Shown here piece by piece: positions 9,387 to 19,321 of a DNA stretch of 64,000 bases. Source of the DNA: an uncultured bacterium (GTDB lineage: Bacteria; Armatimonadota; JACIXR01). Position 1 is the first letter of the stretch. Each line of letters opens with the position of its first letter. The position numbers were made by a program, and so were the translations under genes. The notes beneath the pieces were generated by a model. The model searched no databases and was not told the origin of the DNA. It saw only the letters and a program-made list of their open reading frames with translations. The DNA lies in the NCBI GenBank assembly GCA_938041455.1, contig CALITO010000004.1:124001-188000 (forward strand), written 5' to 3'.

Positions 9387-10676
9387 ATGTTCGAATCGCT
9401 AACCGCGAGGTTGCAATCCGTTTTCAATAAGTTGAGAGGGAAAGCTCGCCTCAGCCCGCAGGACATAGACTCCGCCTTGCGGGAGGTGAGGCTCTCTCTC
9501 TTGGAGGCTGATGTTCACTATAAGGTGGTGAAGGAATTTCTGGAGAGGGTTAGGCAGAGGGCATTGGGTGAGGAAGTAATGTCTTCCTTTACCCCGGTTC
9601 AGCAAGTGGTGAAAATAGTGAGGGACGAGATGATAAATATTCTCGGGCGGGAAGGGAATCTACGCTTCGCTTCTTCTTCTCCCACAATAATTATGCTGAT
9701 AGGTTTGCAAGGTGGAGGGAAGACCACCACGGCAGGCAAACTGGCGCTCCTTTTGAGGAAACAAGGGAAAAAACCTCTCCTCATTGCTACAGATGTGCGA
9801 AGACCAGCAGCGGTTCAACAGTTGGAGAAGGTGGGTAAGGCGGTGGGATGCTTTGTCTTCTCCCCCAATGGGGAGCAAGACCCATTGAAAATAGCCGAGC
9901 GCGGATTGGTTTATGCAAAGGAGAAGGGCTACGATGTGTTAATCGTAGACACCCAAGGGCGTCTCCATTTGGATGACGAACTTTTAAGGGAATTGGAGGA
10001 AATGGAAAGGACATTGCAACCTCACAACACGCTTTTGGTTCTTGACGGTATGACCGGGCAGGACGCAGTGAACATCGCCCTGGGATTTTCCAAGGTGAGG
10101 ATAGATGGTTATATATTGACGAAGTTAGATGGGGATGCAAGAGGTGGGGCAGCCTTGTCCCTTTCTTTCCTTACCCAAAAACCCATAATGTTCATTGGGA
10201 TAGGGGAAAGATACGATGCTATAGAACCGTTTCACCCTGAAAGGCTCGCCTCTCGCATATTGGGGATGGGAGATATGCTCACCCTGATAGAGAAAATAGA
10301 ATCGGTGATGGAGGAGAGGGAGGAAATACCCACATCCTTTGAGCAATTTACCCTTAACGATTTCCTGAAGGAGCTAAGGAGGATGCATAAACTCGGTCCA
10401 TTAGAACAGATAATTGCTCTTATCCCCGGGGCAAGCAATTTACGAGTAGGTCCCCAGGAGGAGAAGATGTTGAAGAAATTTGAGGCTATAGTGCTCTCTA
10501 TGACCAAGGAGGAGAGGGAAAAGCCTTCAATAATAGATGGTAGTAGGAAAAGGAGGATAGCCAAAGGTTCCGGGACAACCGTGCAGGATGTTAATCTTCT
10601 GCTCAAGCGGTTTGAAGAAGCTAAGCAGTTAGCTAAGACGCTATCATCGTCAAGGAGGTTGAGAAGATGGCTGTAA
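9387..10676 (+). CDS. ffh: Signal recognition particle protein Ffh (SRP54)
   Basis: GLQGGGKTTTAGKLA, DVRRPAAVQQL, DTQGRLHLDDEL, TKLDGDARGGAALS, C-terminal M domain. Confidence 0.98.
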   Translation: MFESLTARLQSVFNKLRGKARLSPQDIDSALREVRLSLLEADVHYKVVKEFLERVRQRALGEEVMSSFTPVQQVVKIVRDEMINILGREGNLRFASSSPTIIMLIGLQGGGKTTTAGKLALLLRKQGKKPLLIATDVRRPAAVQQLEKVGKAVGCFVFSPNGEQDPLKIAERGLVYAKEKGYDVLIVDTQGRLHLDDELLRELEEMERTLQPHNTLLVLDGMTGQDAVNIALGFSKVRIDGYILTKLDGDARGGAALSLSFLTQKPIMFIGIGERYDAIEPFHPERLASRILGMGDMLTLIEKIESVMEEREEIPTSFEQFTLNDFLKELRRMHKLGPLEQIIALIPGASNLRVGPQEEKMLKKFEAIVLSMTKEEREKPSIIDGSRKRRIAKGSGTTVQDVNLLLKRFEEAKQLAKTLSSSRRLRRWL

Positions 10677-10951
10677 GGATAAGACTTTTAAGGATGGGCT
10701 CCAAGAAAAAACCTTTCTATCGCCTCGTTGCTACTGATGCTAAGAAGAAGCCACAAGGGCCATATTTGGAGTTATTGGGGCATTACAACCCCTTGCGTGA
10801 GCCCCCCACCGTGAAGTTAGAAAAGGAAAGGATAATCAAGTGGCTTCTTAATGGTGCCCAGCCAACAGAGACCGTCCTTTCCCTTCTCAAAAAGGAAGGA
10901 ATTTGGGACGAATTCCTGCAGATTAAGCAAGCAAAGACGGGAGGTGGTTAA
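10667..10951 (+). CDS. rpsP: 30S ribosomal protein S16
   Basis: MAVRIRLLRMGSKKKPFYRLVATDAKKKPQGPYLELLGHYNP. Confidence 0.97.
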   Translation: MAVRIRLLRMGSKKKPFYRLVATDAKKKPQGPYLELLGHYNPLREPPTVKLEKERIIKWLLNGAQPTETVLSLLKKEGIWDEFLQIKQAKTGGG

Positions 10952-10962
10952 AGACGAGGGAA

Positions 10963-11184
10963 TTGGTAGAGAAGTTGGTGCAAGCTCTTGTTGACAATCC
11001 CGAAGCAGTAGAGGTTTCGGAGATAAAGGGAGAGCGCACGATTGTTTATGAGGTGAGAGTAGCGGAGAGCGACCTGGGCAAGGTGATAGGGAAGGAGGGC
11101 CGAATAGCTAATGCCCTCCGCACTATCCTTAAGGCTGCCGCTACCAAGTTAGGGAAGAAGGTCTCTTTGGAAATACTACAATGA
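10963..11184 (+). CDS. khpA: KH-domain RNA-binding protein
   Basis: VAESDLGKVIGKEGRIANALRTILKAAATKLGKKVSLEIL; conserved position after rpsP. Confidence 0.92.
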   Translation: MVEKLVQALVDNPEAVEVSEIKGERTIVYEVRVAESDLGKVIGKEGRIANALRTILKAAATKLGKKVSLEILQ

Positions 11185-11585
11185 GCACGCTTATCAAATG
11201 CAATGTGATAGTTAAGGTGGTAATGACCGAGGAGTTCCGTCAGCGCACCCTTCAGGAAATGGAGGAGCTTCTTAAGAAGGTCAAGGAAGCCCAGCAAAGG
11301 ATCGATTTCCAATCCCGAGTTTATCTCGCTGACCTTCAGAAAATGGATTTGCAGAAGGCTGCTACTTTCCGTCGTCAGTGGGAAGAGGAGCGAGAAGAAA
11401 GGGAAGCTTTTAGAAGGGATATGGAACAAAGGATGGAGAAATTGCGCACCATCCCTGCCGGTGAGGAATTCGTCTTCACAACCCTTGAGGCCTATGTTGA
11501 GGCAAAGGAAAACGAACCTCTCCCTATCTTCTCTCCTCCCCAAATAATCGTTAAAGATGACAAAGTAATAGAGATAAGAAGATAG
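11181..11585 (+). CDS. ylqD: YlqD family protein
   Basis: ~134 aa, coiled-coil rich, VKVVMTEEFRQ...; located between khpA and rimM as in Bacillus-type order. Confidence 0.8.
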   Translation: MSTLIKCNVIVKVVMTEEFRQRTLQEMEELLKKVKEAQQRIDFQSRVYLADLQKMDLQKAATFRRQWEEEREEREAFRRDMEQRMEKLRTIPAGEEFVFTTLEAYVEAKENEPLPIFSPPQIIVKDDKVIEIRR

Positions 11586-11594
11586 CACCCTCAA

Positions 11595-12053
11595 ATGCCT
11601 ATCATCGGCAAAATTCTCTCTACCTTTGGAAGAAAAGGCGAGGTAAAGCTTATGCCCTTGCGAAGGGGCGACGCTCAGCGCCTGGAAGGGCAAAAGGGGG
11701 TTGTTTCCTCTAAATACAGAACAAGGGAGGTAGAAATAGAGAGAGTTTGGATACATAAAGGGATGTGGATACTCAAATTGAAGGGTATAGATACAATAAA
11801 GGAGGCATGGCGTTTGAGGGATAGCTATCTGGAAGTGGAGGAGAACATTTTCCCTGAGGAGGAGTTCGTCGGTTGGGAAATTTATAAGGAAAACGGGGAA
11901 TATCTCGGCAAAGTGGTCGAGCTTATCCCCACCCCAGCTCACGATGTCTTGCTGACTGATAAAGATGTGCTTATCCCCTTTGTTGAAGAATGGATACTCT
12001 CCATCTCTCCAGCGGAGAAAAAGTTCATCGTGAAGGAACCAAAGGTTATATGA
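11595..12053 (+). CDS. rimM: Ribosome maturation factor RimM
   Basis: IGKILSTFGRKGEVKLMPL..., LKGIDTIKEAWRLRDSYLEV, PAHDVLLTDKDVLIPFVEEWI. Confidence 0.93.
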   Translation: MPIIGKILSTFGRKGEVKLMPLRRGDAQRLEGQKGVVSSKYRTREVEIERVWIHKGMWILKLKGIDTIKEAWRLRDSYLEVEENIFPEEEFVGWEIYKENGEYLGKVVELIPTPAHDVLLTDKDVLIPFVEEWILSISPAEKKFIVKEPKVI

Positions 12054-12847
12054 GGATAGATATCATAAGCCTCTTCCCCCAAGTATTCTTGCCTTATATC
12101 CATACGAGTATGATGCGGAAGGCCGTAGAGAGGGGGATAGTAAGGATATTTCTCCACAACCTACGCGATTACGCCCTGGATAAGCACAGGACGACCGATG
12201 ATTATCCCTATGGTGGTGGGGCGGGGATGCTCCTAAAGCCCGAACCCATTTACAATGCCTTAGAAGAAGTGAAGAGAGAGTGTAAGGAGGGGGGTTGTGA
12301 GGGACACAAAATAATTCTTACCTCGCCTCAAGGGATACCATTCAAACAAACTTTAGCTGAGGAGTTGGCGAAGGAGGGGCATCTTGTTATAATATGTGGA
12401 CACTATGAGGGAGTTGATGAGAGGGTTTTGGACTGGGTTGATGAGGAGATATCTCTGGGCGACTTCGTCCTCACGGGAGGGGAGGTACCGGCGATGGCGA
12501 TAGTAGACGCTGTCGTTCGGCTCCAACCTTCCGTCCTATCAGAAGAGGGGGCAGCGAGGGAGGAATCGCTTTCCTCAGGGATTCTGGAGTATCCCCAGTT
12601 TACCCGCCCCAGTGAATTTCAAAGGGAGGAGGTGCCCCCTATATTAAGGTCAGGTAATCACCAAGAGGTAGCGAAGTGGCGGAGACGCCGGGCTCTGGAG
12701 AGAACTTTGTTCCGTCGCCCCGACCTTTTAGCGGGGGCAAAGCTTTCCAAAGAGGATATCCAGATACTAAGGGAAATTATGGAAGATTTAAAAAACCTAT
12801 TAACTAAAAAGACTGAAAATTTAAAGGAAGGGGAGATGCAGATATGA
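12050..12847 (+). CDS. trmD: tRNA (guanine37-N1)-methyltransferase
   Basis: [13 protein letters not shown]..., [43 protein letters not shown]; likely start 12050 rather than 11990 of ORF track. Confidence 0.97.
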   Translation: MRIDIISLFPQVFLPYIHTSMMRKAVERGIVRIFLHNLRDYALDKHRTTDDYPYGGGAGMLLKPEPIYNALEEVKRECKEGGCEGHKIILTSPQGIPFKQTLAEELAKEGHLVIICGHYEGVDERVLDWVDEEISLGDFVLTGGEVPAMAIVDAVVRLQPSVLSEEGAAREESLSSGILEYPQFTRPSEFQREEVPPILRSGNHQEVAKWRRRRALERTLFRRPDLLAGAKLSKEDIQILREIMEDLKNLLTKKTENLKEGEMQI

Positions 12848-13197
12848 AAGGAGATATGCTCATCCGCTCAGTGGAAGAGAAGATGTTGAAGGAGGATTTA
12901 CCAGATTTCTCTCCTGGCGATACCGTTCGAGTGCATCAGATACTGCGTCAAGCGGATAGGGAAAGGATACAGGTATTTGAGGGAGTGGTCATAAGAAAGC
13001 GAGGTGGCGGAGCATCCGCCACCTTCACTGTAAGGAAGATATCTCACCAAGGCGTGGGTGTGGAAAAAACCTTTCCTCTCCACTCGCCCCTCATAGCGAA
13101 GATAGAAGTAGTGAGGAGGGGTAGGGTAAGGCGTGCCCGTCTTTATTATCTTCGGGAGCGGAAGGGCAAGGCGGCGAGGATAGAGGAGAGAAGATAA
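12844..13197 (+). CDS. rplS: 50S ribosomal protein L19
   Basis: [12 protein letters not shown]...[43 protein letters not shown]. Confidence 0.97.
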   Translation: MKGDMLIRSVEEKMLKEDLPDFSPGDTVRVHQILRQADRERIQVFEGVVIRKRGGGASATFTVRKISHQGVGVEKTFPLHSPLIAKIEVVRRGRVRRARLYYLRERKGKAARIEERR

Positions 13198-13205
13198 TCC
13201 CGGTT

Positions 13206-13922
13206 ATGGATGGTGTCCTCCAGACCATCCTGCGGGAAATAAGGGAATCCTGGAAACTATATGCAATAGGGGGAGGGGCTCTTTTCCTCCGCCTACTGCT
13301 TGCTATTCCCCTCTCTTGGTGGCGTAGTTTTATTAGCAAAATTTATCAGGGTCTCGCCCTCGCTTTCACCCGCAAGAAAGTAGCACAGCAGAAGGCGGAA
13401 GCTTGGTTGAGAGGGAGCGCAGATTTTTTGGAATCTATTGCCCTTGCGGTGGGCGTCGTGGTCGCTATCGTCAACCCATTCATAATCCAGGCGTTCCTCA
13501 TTCCCTCAGGCTCTATGATCCCCACCCTCCAAATAGGGGATAGAATAATGGCGGACAAGTTCGTCTATTACATCCGAGACCCTCAAAGGGGTGAGGTCAT
13601 CGTCTTCCGCGCACCTCCCCAAGCAGATACCCTGCAGAGGAACTTCGTAAAAAGGATTATCGGACTTCCAGGGGATGTCGTGGAGGTCAGGGACGGGGTG
13701 GTCTTAATAAACGGCAAACCTCTGGAGGAGCCTTACATTTACGAGCCCCCTTATTATCAATTCGGTCCCTATAAGGTGCCCGAAAACCACTACTTTGTTA
13801 TGGGGGATAATAGAAATGATTCAAGTGACAGCCACATTTGGGGACCTCTGCCAAGGGAAAGGATAACAGGAAGAGCGCTTTTCACTTGGTGGCCGGTGAA
13901 TAGATGGGGGATAATAAGGTAA
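13206..13922 (+). CDS. lepB: Signal peptidase I
   Basis: FLIPSGSMIPTLQIGDRIMADKFVY, RGEVIVFRAP, VKRIIGLPGDVVEV, MGDNRNDSSDSHIWG. Confidence 0.96.
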   Translation: MDGVLQTILREIRESWKLYAIGGGALFLRLLLAIPLSWWRSFISKIYQGLALAFTRKKVAQQKAEAWLRGSADFLESIALAVGVVVAIVNPFIIQAFLIPSGSMIPTLQIGDRIMADKFVYYIRDPQRGEVIVFRAPPQADTLQRNFVKRIIGLPGDVVEVRDGVVLINGKPLEEPYIYEPPYYQFGPYKVPENHYFVMGDNRNDSSDSHIWGPLPRERITGRALFTWWPVNRWGIIR

Positions 13923-14260
13923 GGAAAGGAAGATTTGGGGAGGAAATTGCCCGCCGTTTTCTTCAGGCACTTGGCTATGAGATAATTGCTTTAAATTTCA
14001 GGACGAAAATAGGAGAGATAGACATAATAGCGAAGGATGAGGAAGATTTCGTCTTCGTTGAGGTAAAGATGAGGGAAGATGTGGACAAATGGGGCTTGCC
14101 TGCTGAGGCAGTAACCTCTCACAAAAGAGAAAAAATGAAGGATGTAGCCCTCCTCTATCTCCAGAAGCAAGGAGTTAAAAAAGAAGTAGGAATGCGTTTT
14201 GAAGTTGTGGAAGTCCTCCCCAAACTCGGCAAAGCAAGATTGATAAGGGATATATTTTAG
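13904..14260 (+). CDS. yraN: YraN/UPF0102 family endonuclease-like protein
   Basis: GRFGEEIARRFLQALGYEIIALNFRTKIGEIDIIAKDEEDFVFVEVK. Confidence 0.93.
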   Translation: MGDNKVRKGRFGEEIARRFLQALGYEIIALNFRTKIGEIDIIAKDEEDFVFVEVKMREDVDKWGLPAEAVTSHKREKMKDVALLYLQKQGVKKEVGMRFEVVEVLPKLGKARLIRDIF

Positions 14261-14299
14261 CCCCACCCTCCTCACAGATGTTCCTACAACGCCCCAGCG

Positions 14300-15670
14300 T
14301 TAGGCTGGTTTGGCAGACCAGGATTGGAACTTGGCTACCCTTATTATGTTCTCTCCTTTGAAATCGGGACTATATAGCCATGTGTTCGCGTAATGGGGTA
14401 GGGAGAGTTCCTCAGCAATAGAGGGATAAGCTTCCGCTTTCTTAATCCTTATCCTTTCCCTGGCCAGCCCTTCTTTTATTCTCAATAAGAACTCTGCCAT
14501 AGCTTTGAGGAAGCTTCCTATCCCTACATCCCTTCCTTTTATTTTCCTCCTCGAGGGAACCCTGTTCCATCTCACAATGAATTCGTTTATCTCTCCACAC
14601 TCTTTCAAGAAATCCTCCGCTTGGACATCAAATTCCTCCTCAAGCGTTGGTATCTCAGAAACAGGACCAATGGTCCGCCGAACGGGAATCCTCTCCGGCA
14701 AACAGCGGTTTCTTCTATAATATGTCAGCGTCCAGACAAACAGGGAGCAAATCTCCGCTGAGGAAAAACTCATATTGTCCGCTATTTGATAATCTATTTT
14801 CTCCCAAGTCTTTTCCGCTAAATGGAAAATAACATTCAAGGATACCCAACTACTAGGCATTTTATAACTTTCAAGAACATCCCTATAGGTAATGAATTCA
14901 ATGTCCTCTCGTCCACTCAACCACTCAACGAATGCCTTTATATCCCTCATAAACTCTTTGACGAATCTCTTTGGGTAAAGGGGAGCAGGTTTGTATTCCT
15001 GGGGTGGGGTATTTTTCCCTTGGGAGAAGTTGACCGTATCCCAGAACTCGCGTGTGACAAGTCTACAAGGATGGGTTCCTAACACCACTATCTCCCGTTT
15101 CTCGCAGAGATTTTCAAAATCTTCTTTCATCGCCTCAAGGCGATTATCCACATTGAAATAGCTTTCAAAACACAGGTCCCAGGTAAACCCGTTCAGGGAA
15201 TTACAATACCAAAGGAGATTACCTGGGGGAAGAGGTGTTAAAAAGCTTGCTTCCATCAGCGGGAGCCCTAAAAGAGCCATTGTGTAGAATACCTGGGGTG
15301 TTCCGGAATTTCCCGGTTGCATAAAACCGATTGGCGATTGTCCAAAAATCTCCCTTATGTCATTGAGCCCTTTGCTCTCTTTTCTTATAACCTCCTGAAC
15401 CCCTTCATCCCACGATAGTTCCTCTAAATATTCGGGGAATGTTGGGTGGAGAGAATGATAGTCGGAGTGATAATTTATCTCGTGGAACTGGAGGAGCTTT
15501 ATTATATCCTCTCTTCCCCTTTCCCTCAAAACTCTCGCTCTCTCTCCTACTACATTGAAGCTTCCTCTAATACCGTTTTCTTGAAGCACCTTTGTCCAAA
15601 ATTCCACCGCTTCATCGGCTTCGGGTGTGATGAAATCCTCCTCATCAAGTGAAAATATGACCTTGGTCAT
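14300..15670 (-). CDS. Polysaccharide deacetylase-like protein with C-terminal pseudomurein-binding-repeat-like segment
   Basis: SLDEEDF, GIRGSFNVVGERAR, HEINYHSDYHSLHP (NodB-like); C-terminal INEFIVRWNRVPSRRKIKGRDVGIGSFLKAMAEFLLRI resembles the PMBR pattern. Confidence 0.65.
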   Translation of the reverse strand: MTKVIFSLDEEDFITPEADEAVEFWTKVLQENGIRGSFNVVGERARVLRERGREDIIKLLQFHEINYHSDYHSLHPTFPEYLEELSWDEGVQEVIRKESKGLNDIREIFGQSPIGFMQPGNSGTPQVFYTMALLGLPLMEASFLTPLPPGNLLWYCNSLNGFTWDLCFESYFNVDNRLEAMKEDFENLCEKREIVVLGTHPCRLVTREFWDTVNFSQGKNTPPQEYKPAPLYPKRFVKEFMRDIKAFVEWLSGREDIEFITYRDVLESYKMPSSWVSLNVIFHLAEKTWEKIDYQIADNMSFSSAEICSLFVWTLTYYRRNRCLPERIPVRRTIGPVSEIPTLEEEFDVQAEDFLKECGEINEFIVRWNRVPSRRKIKGRDVGIGSFLKAMAEFLLRIKEGLARERIRIKKAEAYPSIAEELSLPHYANTWLYSPDFKGENIIRVAKFQSWSAKPA

Positions 15671-15715
15671 TTTTAATTCGTCTCCTCAAATATTATGTTT
15701 ATAATACCCTTTGAA

Positions 15716-17623
15716 ATGAAGGAGAACTTATACCTAAAGAAAAAGTTGAGAACATTTTTCTTCTTTACATTCCTGGTATTTTGCCTTGACAGCCAAATCA
15801 TAAACTTTAATCTTAAGCGAAAGGAGCAAACCACTCCCCTTTGGAAGGAGGAGAAGAAAATGGAGATATCTCCTGATTTGGAGGTTAAATCTCCTAATCG
15901 CAAGATAACCTTCAAACTAAAGCTCACCGATGAAGGGAGGTTGGTTTACAGCGTGGAAAAAGAGGGGAAAATGCTCATAGAGGAATCCCCTCTGGGTATA
16001 TTCACCAGTGTGGCTGATTTCACGGCGGGTCTTTCCATTCTCTCCATTTCCCAGAGGGTGATAAATGAAAGATATCCGATGATTGGACGGAAAAAGGCGA
16101 TTTATGAAGACCACTGCAACGAGTTCGTTTTGAAGTTAGGGAAGAAACTCCATATTATGTATCTCATAATCCGAGCCTATGATGACGGCGTTGCCTATCG
16201 CTATTTCGTCCCTGGAGAGGGTCCAATCTCCATAAGCTTTGAGATTAGCGGGTTTAAGATACCGAAATCATCAATCGGTTGGGCTATGAAGTTCACCCCT
16301 AACTATGAAGATTTCTATCCCCAGCGTTCCTACGAGGAACTTTTAAATGGCGAGGATTACGCTATGCCGCTTCTTTTAAAAATAGACGATAATTGGGCTC
16401 TAATTTCTGAAGCAAGTGTATATGGGCATTATTGTGGTTCCCATCTCAAAGGAGATGCGGATAAAAGCTTGCTCAGAGTTGTCTTCGCTCCGGACCAGAA
16501 GAACTTCGTGATAAGCACTCGTCCCTTTTATTCCCCTTGGAGGGTGGTGATAATGGGTTCTCTCGCCGATATAGTGGAGTCGACCTTGATAGAGAATTTA
16601 AGTCCCGATTGCGAACTGGTGGACACCTCCTGGATTAAGCCGGGGCGCTCCGCCTGGTCTTGGTGGTCGGGCGATAGCACGAGCGATTACGATGTTCAGG
16701 TGAAATATGTTGATTTCGCCAAGAAGATGGGTTGGGAGTATTACCTCTGCGACGAGGGCTGGCGGCCAGAATGGCTTCCCCAATTAGTGGAATATGCTAA
16801 AAAGAAGAATATTGGGATATTCGTTTGGTATCACTATAAGGAAGTTGAGACGGACGAGGAACTGCACAAGAAGTTATCCTGGCTATCAAGCTTGGGTGTA
16901 AAGGGGGTGAAGGTGGATTTCTTTGATAGTGATTGCCAAGAGAGGATACAGATATACGATAAAGTGGCTAAGGCAGCGGCGAAGTATAGGCTTATGGTAG
17001 TGTATCATGGGGCAACCAAGCCAGCAGGGGAGAGGCGCAGGTGGCCCCATATCCTCACCAGAGAAGGGGTCCTGGGGGCGGAATATTACAAATGGTCTGA
17101 GGGACCAACTGCGGAACATAACTGCACACTGCCCTTCACCCGCAATGCGGTAGGTCCTATGGACTATACCCCCGTAACTTACTCCCAAAATCGGGACCAA
17201 ACAACCTACGCCCATCAGACCGCCTTAGCCGTGATATTCGAATCCAACATCCAGCACCTCGCGGATAAGCCGGAGGCTTATGAGAGTGTGGGGGAGGCGA
17301 TAGAGTTCTTAAAGGTTTGTCCCGCTACCTGGGATGATACGAAACTCATAGAAGGGTATCCCGGAAGATTTGTGACGATAGCGAGGAGATATGGCGAGAG
17401 ATGGTTCATAGGTTCAATCTGTGGAGGTGGTATATCAAGGGAAGCCAAAATCCCTTTGAATTTTTTGAAAGAGGGAGTTAAATACATTGCGGACCTCTAC
17501 AAGGATGGTGATAAACCAACCGTGATTGTTCACGAAAGAAAAGAGGTGAAGAAAGGAGATGTTCTGGGGGTTGAATTGAAGAGAAACGGGGGTTGTGCAA
17601 TAAAGATAGAGCCTACAGGATGA
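15716..17623 (+). CDS. Glycoside hydrolase family 97-type protein (alpha-glucosidase/alpha-galactosidase)
   Basis: SPNRKITFKLKLTDEGRLVYSVEKEGKMLIEESPLGI; RSAWSWWSGDSTSDYDVQVKYVDFAKKMGWEYYLCDEGW; VKGVKVDFFDSDCQ; likely start 15716 since ATG at 15695 sits in a -10-like element. Confidence 0.88.
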   Translation: MKENLYLKKKLRTFFFFTFLVFCLDSQIINFNLKRKEQTTPLWKEEKKMEISPDLEVKSPNRKITFKLKLTDEGRLVYSVEKEGKMLIEESPLGIFTSVADFTAGLSILSISQRVINERYPMIGRKKAIYEDHCNEFVLKLGKKLHIMYLIIRAYDDGVAYRYFVPGEGPISISFEISGFKIPKSSIGWAMKFTPNYEDFYPQRSYEELLNGEDYAMPLLLKIDDNWALISEASVYGHYCGSHLKGDADKSLLRVVFAPDQKNFVISTRPFYSPWRVVIMGSLADIVESTLIENLSPDCELVDTSWIKPGRSAWSWWSGDSTSDYDVQVKYVDFAKKMGWEYYLCDEGWRPEWLPQLVEYAKKKNIGIFVWYHYKEVETDEELHKKLSWLSSLGVKGVKVDFFDSDCQERIQIYDKVAKAAAKYRLMVVYHGATKPAGERRRWPHILTREGVLGAEYYKWSEGPTAEHNCTLPFTRNAVGPMDYTPVTYSQNRDQTTYAHQTALAVIFESNIQHLADKPEAYESVGEAIEFLKVCPATWDDTKLIEGYPGRFVTIARRYGERWFIGSICGGGISREAKIPLNFLKEGVKYIADLYKDGDKPTVIVHERKEVKKGDVLGVELKRNGGCAIKIEPTG

Positions 17624-17691
17624 GGCATAAGGGGACCTCTCAGAGGATTAGCGATAACTGGTTTAACACCCATAAAGCCGAAGAAATTATG

Positions 17692-17720
17692 TTGCTTCTT
17701 CTTGACATTTCCTCTATAAT
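17692..17720 (+). promoter_or_regulatory. Promoter TTGCTT-N17-TATAAT upstream of comM
   Basis: TTGCTT 17692-17697, TATAAT 17715-17720, ATG 17756. Confidence 0.5.
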
Positions 17721-17755
17721 GGAGTAATTTTAAGTCTCTCCTGGGAGAGTGAAAG

Positions 17756-19282
17756 ATGTTTGCCAGGACTTATAGTGGAGTTATCGTAGGAGTTGATGCT
17801 CACCTTGTTGAGGTGGAAGCGGATACATCACTTGGTCTACCCCACTTCAATGTAGTGGGATTGCCCGATGCTTCAGTTCAGGAGGCAAGGGAGCGCGTCC
17901 GCTCTGCCATAAAGAATAGTGGTTTTGATTTTCCCTATAATAAACGCCTGACGATAAACCTTGCTCCCGCTGATATCCGAAAGGAAGGGTCGTTCTTCGA
18001 CCTAAGCATAGCAATTGGGCTTTTAGCAGCCACGGAGCAGTTAGATAGGGGAAATTTGGGAGATTTCGTGATCATAGGGGAGTTGGCATTGGAGGGCACG
18101 GTTAGGGGAGTATCGGGAGCCTTCTCCATCGCTTTGATGGCAAGGCGGGAGAGAAAGAAATTGATTATCCCAAACCAGAACGCTGAGGAGGTTGCCTTCA
18201 TTGAGGGAGTGGAAGCTTATCCCGTCTCCAGTTTGGCCGAGACCGTTGCCTTCCTCTCGGGCAACATAGAGATATCCCCCGTCCCTTTCCGAGAAATGCC
18301 GAAGGGGGACGAGGTAGCGTATGATGTGGACTTCAGCGATGTGAAGGGACAAGAGCACGCCAAAAGGGCATTGGAAGTAGCAGCGGCTGGAGGTCATAAT
18401 GTGCTTCTCATTGGCCCGCCTGGGGCGGGAAAGACGATGCTTGCTAAACGTCTTCCCACGATACTACCTCCTTTGAGCTTGGAGGAAGCTTTGGAAACTA
18501 CCAAGGTTTACAGCGTCGCTGGTCTGCTTTCAAATAATACTCCTATAGTCCTCCAGCGCCCTTTTAGAAGTCCTCACCACACCATTTCCACCCCCGGCTT
18601 GGCAGGCGGAGGAACGGTTCCCCGCCCAGGGGAGATTTCCCTTGCTCATAACGGGGTTTTATTTCTGGACGAGTTCCCGGAATTTCGCAGGGACAGTCTG
18701 GAGGTTCTTCGTCAGCCGCTTGAGGAAGGATATGTTTCCATATCCCGGGCTAAGTTGACCATTACCTATCCTGCCCGTTTCACTCTCGTTGCAGCGATGA
18801 ATCCTTGCCCCTGTGGATATTTCGGTGATCTGGCGAAGGCTTGCACCTGTTCACCTACCCAGATTCACAAGTATCTGGCGAAGATATCGGGACCGCTGTT
18901 AGACAGGATAGACATCCATATAGAGGTGCCAAGAATTCCCCAGGAGAAGCTCTTACAGGAAACGGTGGGGGAGAGTTCAGAAAGGATAAGAAAAAGGGTC
19001 GCGAGGGCGAGGGAGATCCAGGCGAGGCGATTTGAGGGGACTAATATCCATTTTAATGCCCATATGAATTCCCGCCAGATAAGGGAGTTCTGTCCCCTTT
19101 CCTCGGAGGTGAAGGAAGTTTTGCGCTCTGCGATAAGCAAGCTCGACCTCTCCGCTCGTGCTTATGATAGGATCATCAAGGTAGCTAGGACCATAGCGGA
19201 TTTAGACGGTAGCGAGAACATAGAGGTTTACCACATCGGCGAAGCAATTCAATATAGGGCTTTGGATAGGAAGTTCTGGTGA
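17756..19282 (+). CDS. comM: YifB/ComM family Mg-chelatase-like AAA ATPase
   Basis: GLPHFNVVGLPDASVQEARERVRSAIKNSGFDFP, GPPGAGKTMLAKRLPTILPP, RPFRSPHHTIS, MNPCPCGYFGD. Confidence 0.95.
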   Translation: MFARTYSGVIVGVDAHLVEVEADTSLGLPHFNVVGLPDASVQEARERVRSAIKNSGFDFPYNKRLTINLAPADIRKEGSFFDLSIAIGLLAATEQLDRGNLGDFVIIGELALEGTVRGVSGAFSIALMARRERKKLIIPNQNAEEVAFIEGVEAYPVSSLAETVAFLSGNIEISPVPFREMPKGDEVAYDVDFSDVKGQEHAKRALEVAAAGGHNVLLIGPPGAGKTMLAKRLPTILPPLSLEEALETTKVYSVAGLLSNNTPIVLQRPFRSPHHTISTPGLAGGGTVPRPGEISLAHNGVLFLDEFPEFRRDSLEVLRQPLEEGYVSISRAKLTITYPARFTLVAAMNPCPCGYFGDLAKACTCSPTQIHKYLAKISGPLLDRIDIHIEVPRIPQEKLLQETVGESSERIRKRVARAREIQARRFEGTNIHFNAHMNSRQIREFCPLSSEVKEVLRSAISKLDLSARAYDRIIKVARTIADLDGSENIEVYHIGEAIQYRALDRKFW

Positions 19283-19321
19283 GGAGGATTTCACCCATTT
19301 AAAATTAATTTAAGAACCCCG

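Noticed and set aside
11046-11942. 298-aa minus-strand ORF opposite khpA/ylqD/rimM
   Set aside because: Antisense to three well-conserved genes; low-complexity Ser/Leu/Phe composition; no recognisable family
17701-17720. TTGACA followed by TATAAT upstream of comM
   Set aside because: Spacer only ~7 nt, so TTGACA cannot be the -35 for this -10; TTGCTT with a 17-nt spacer is preferred
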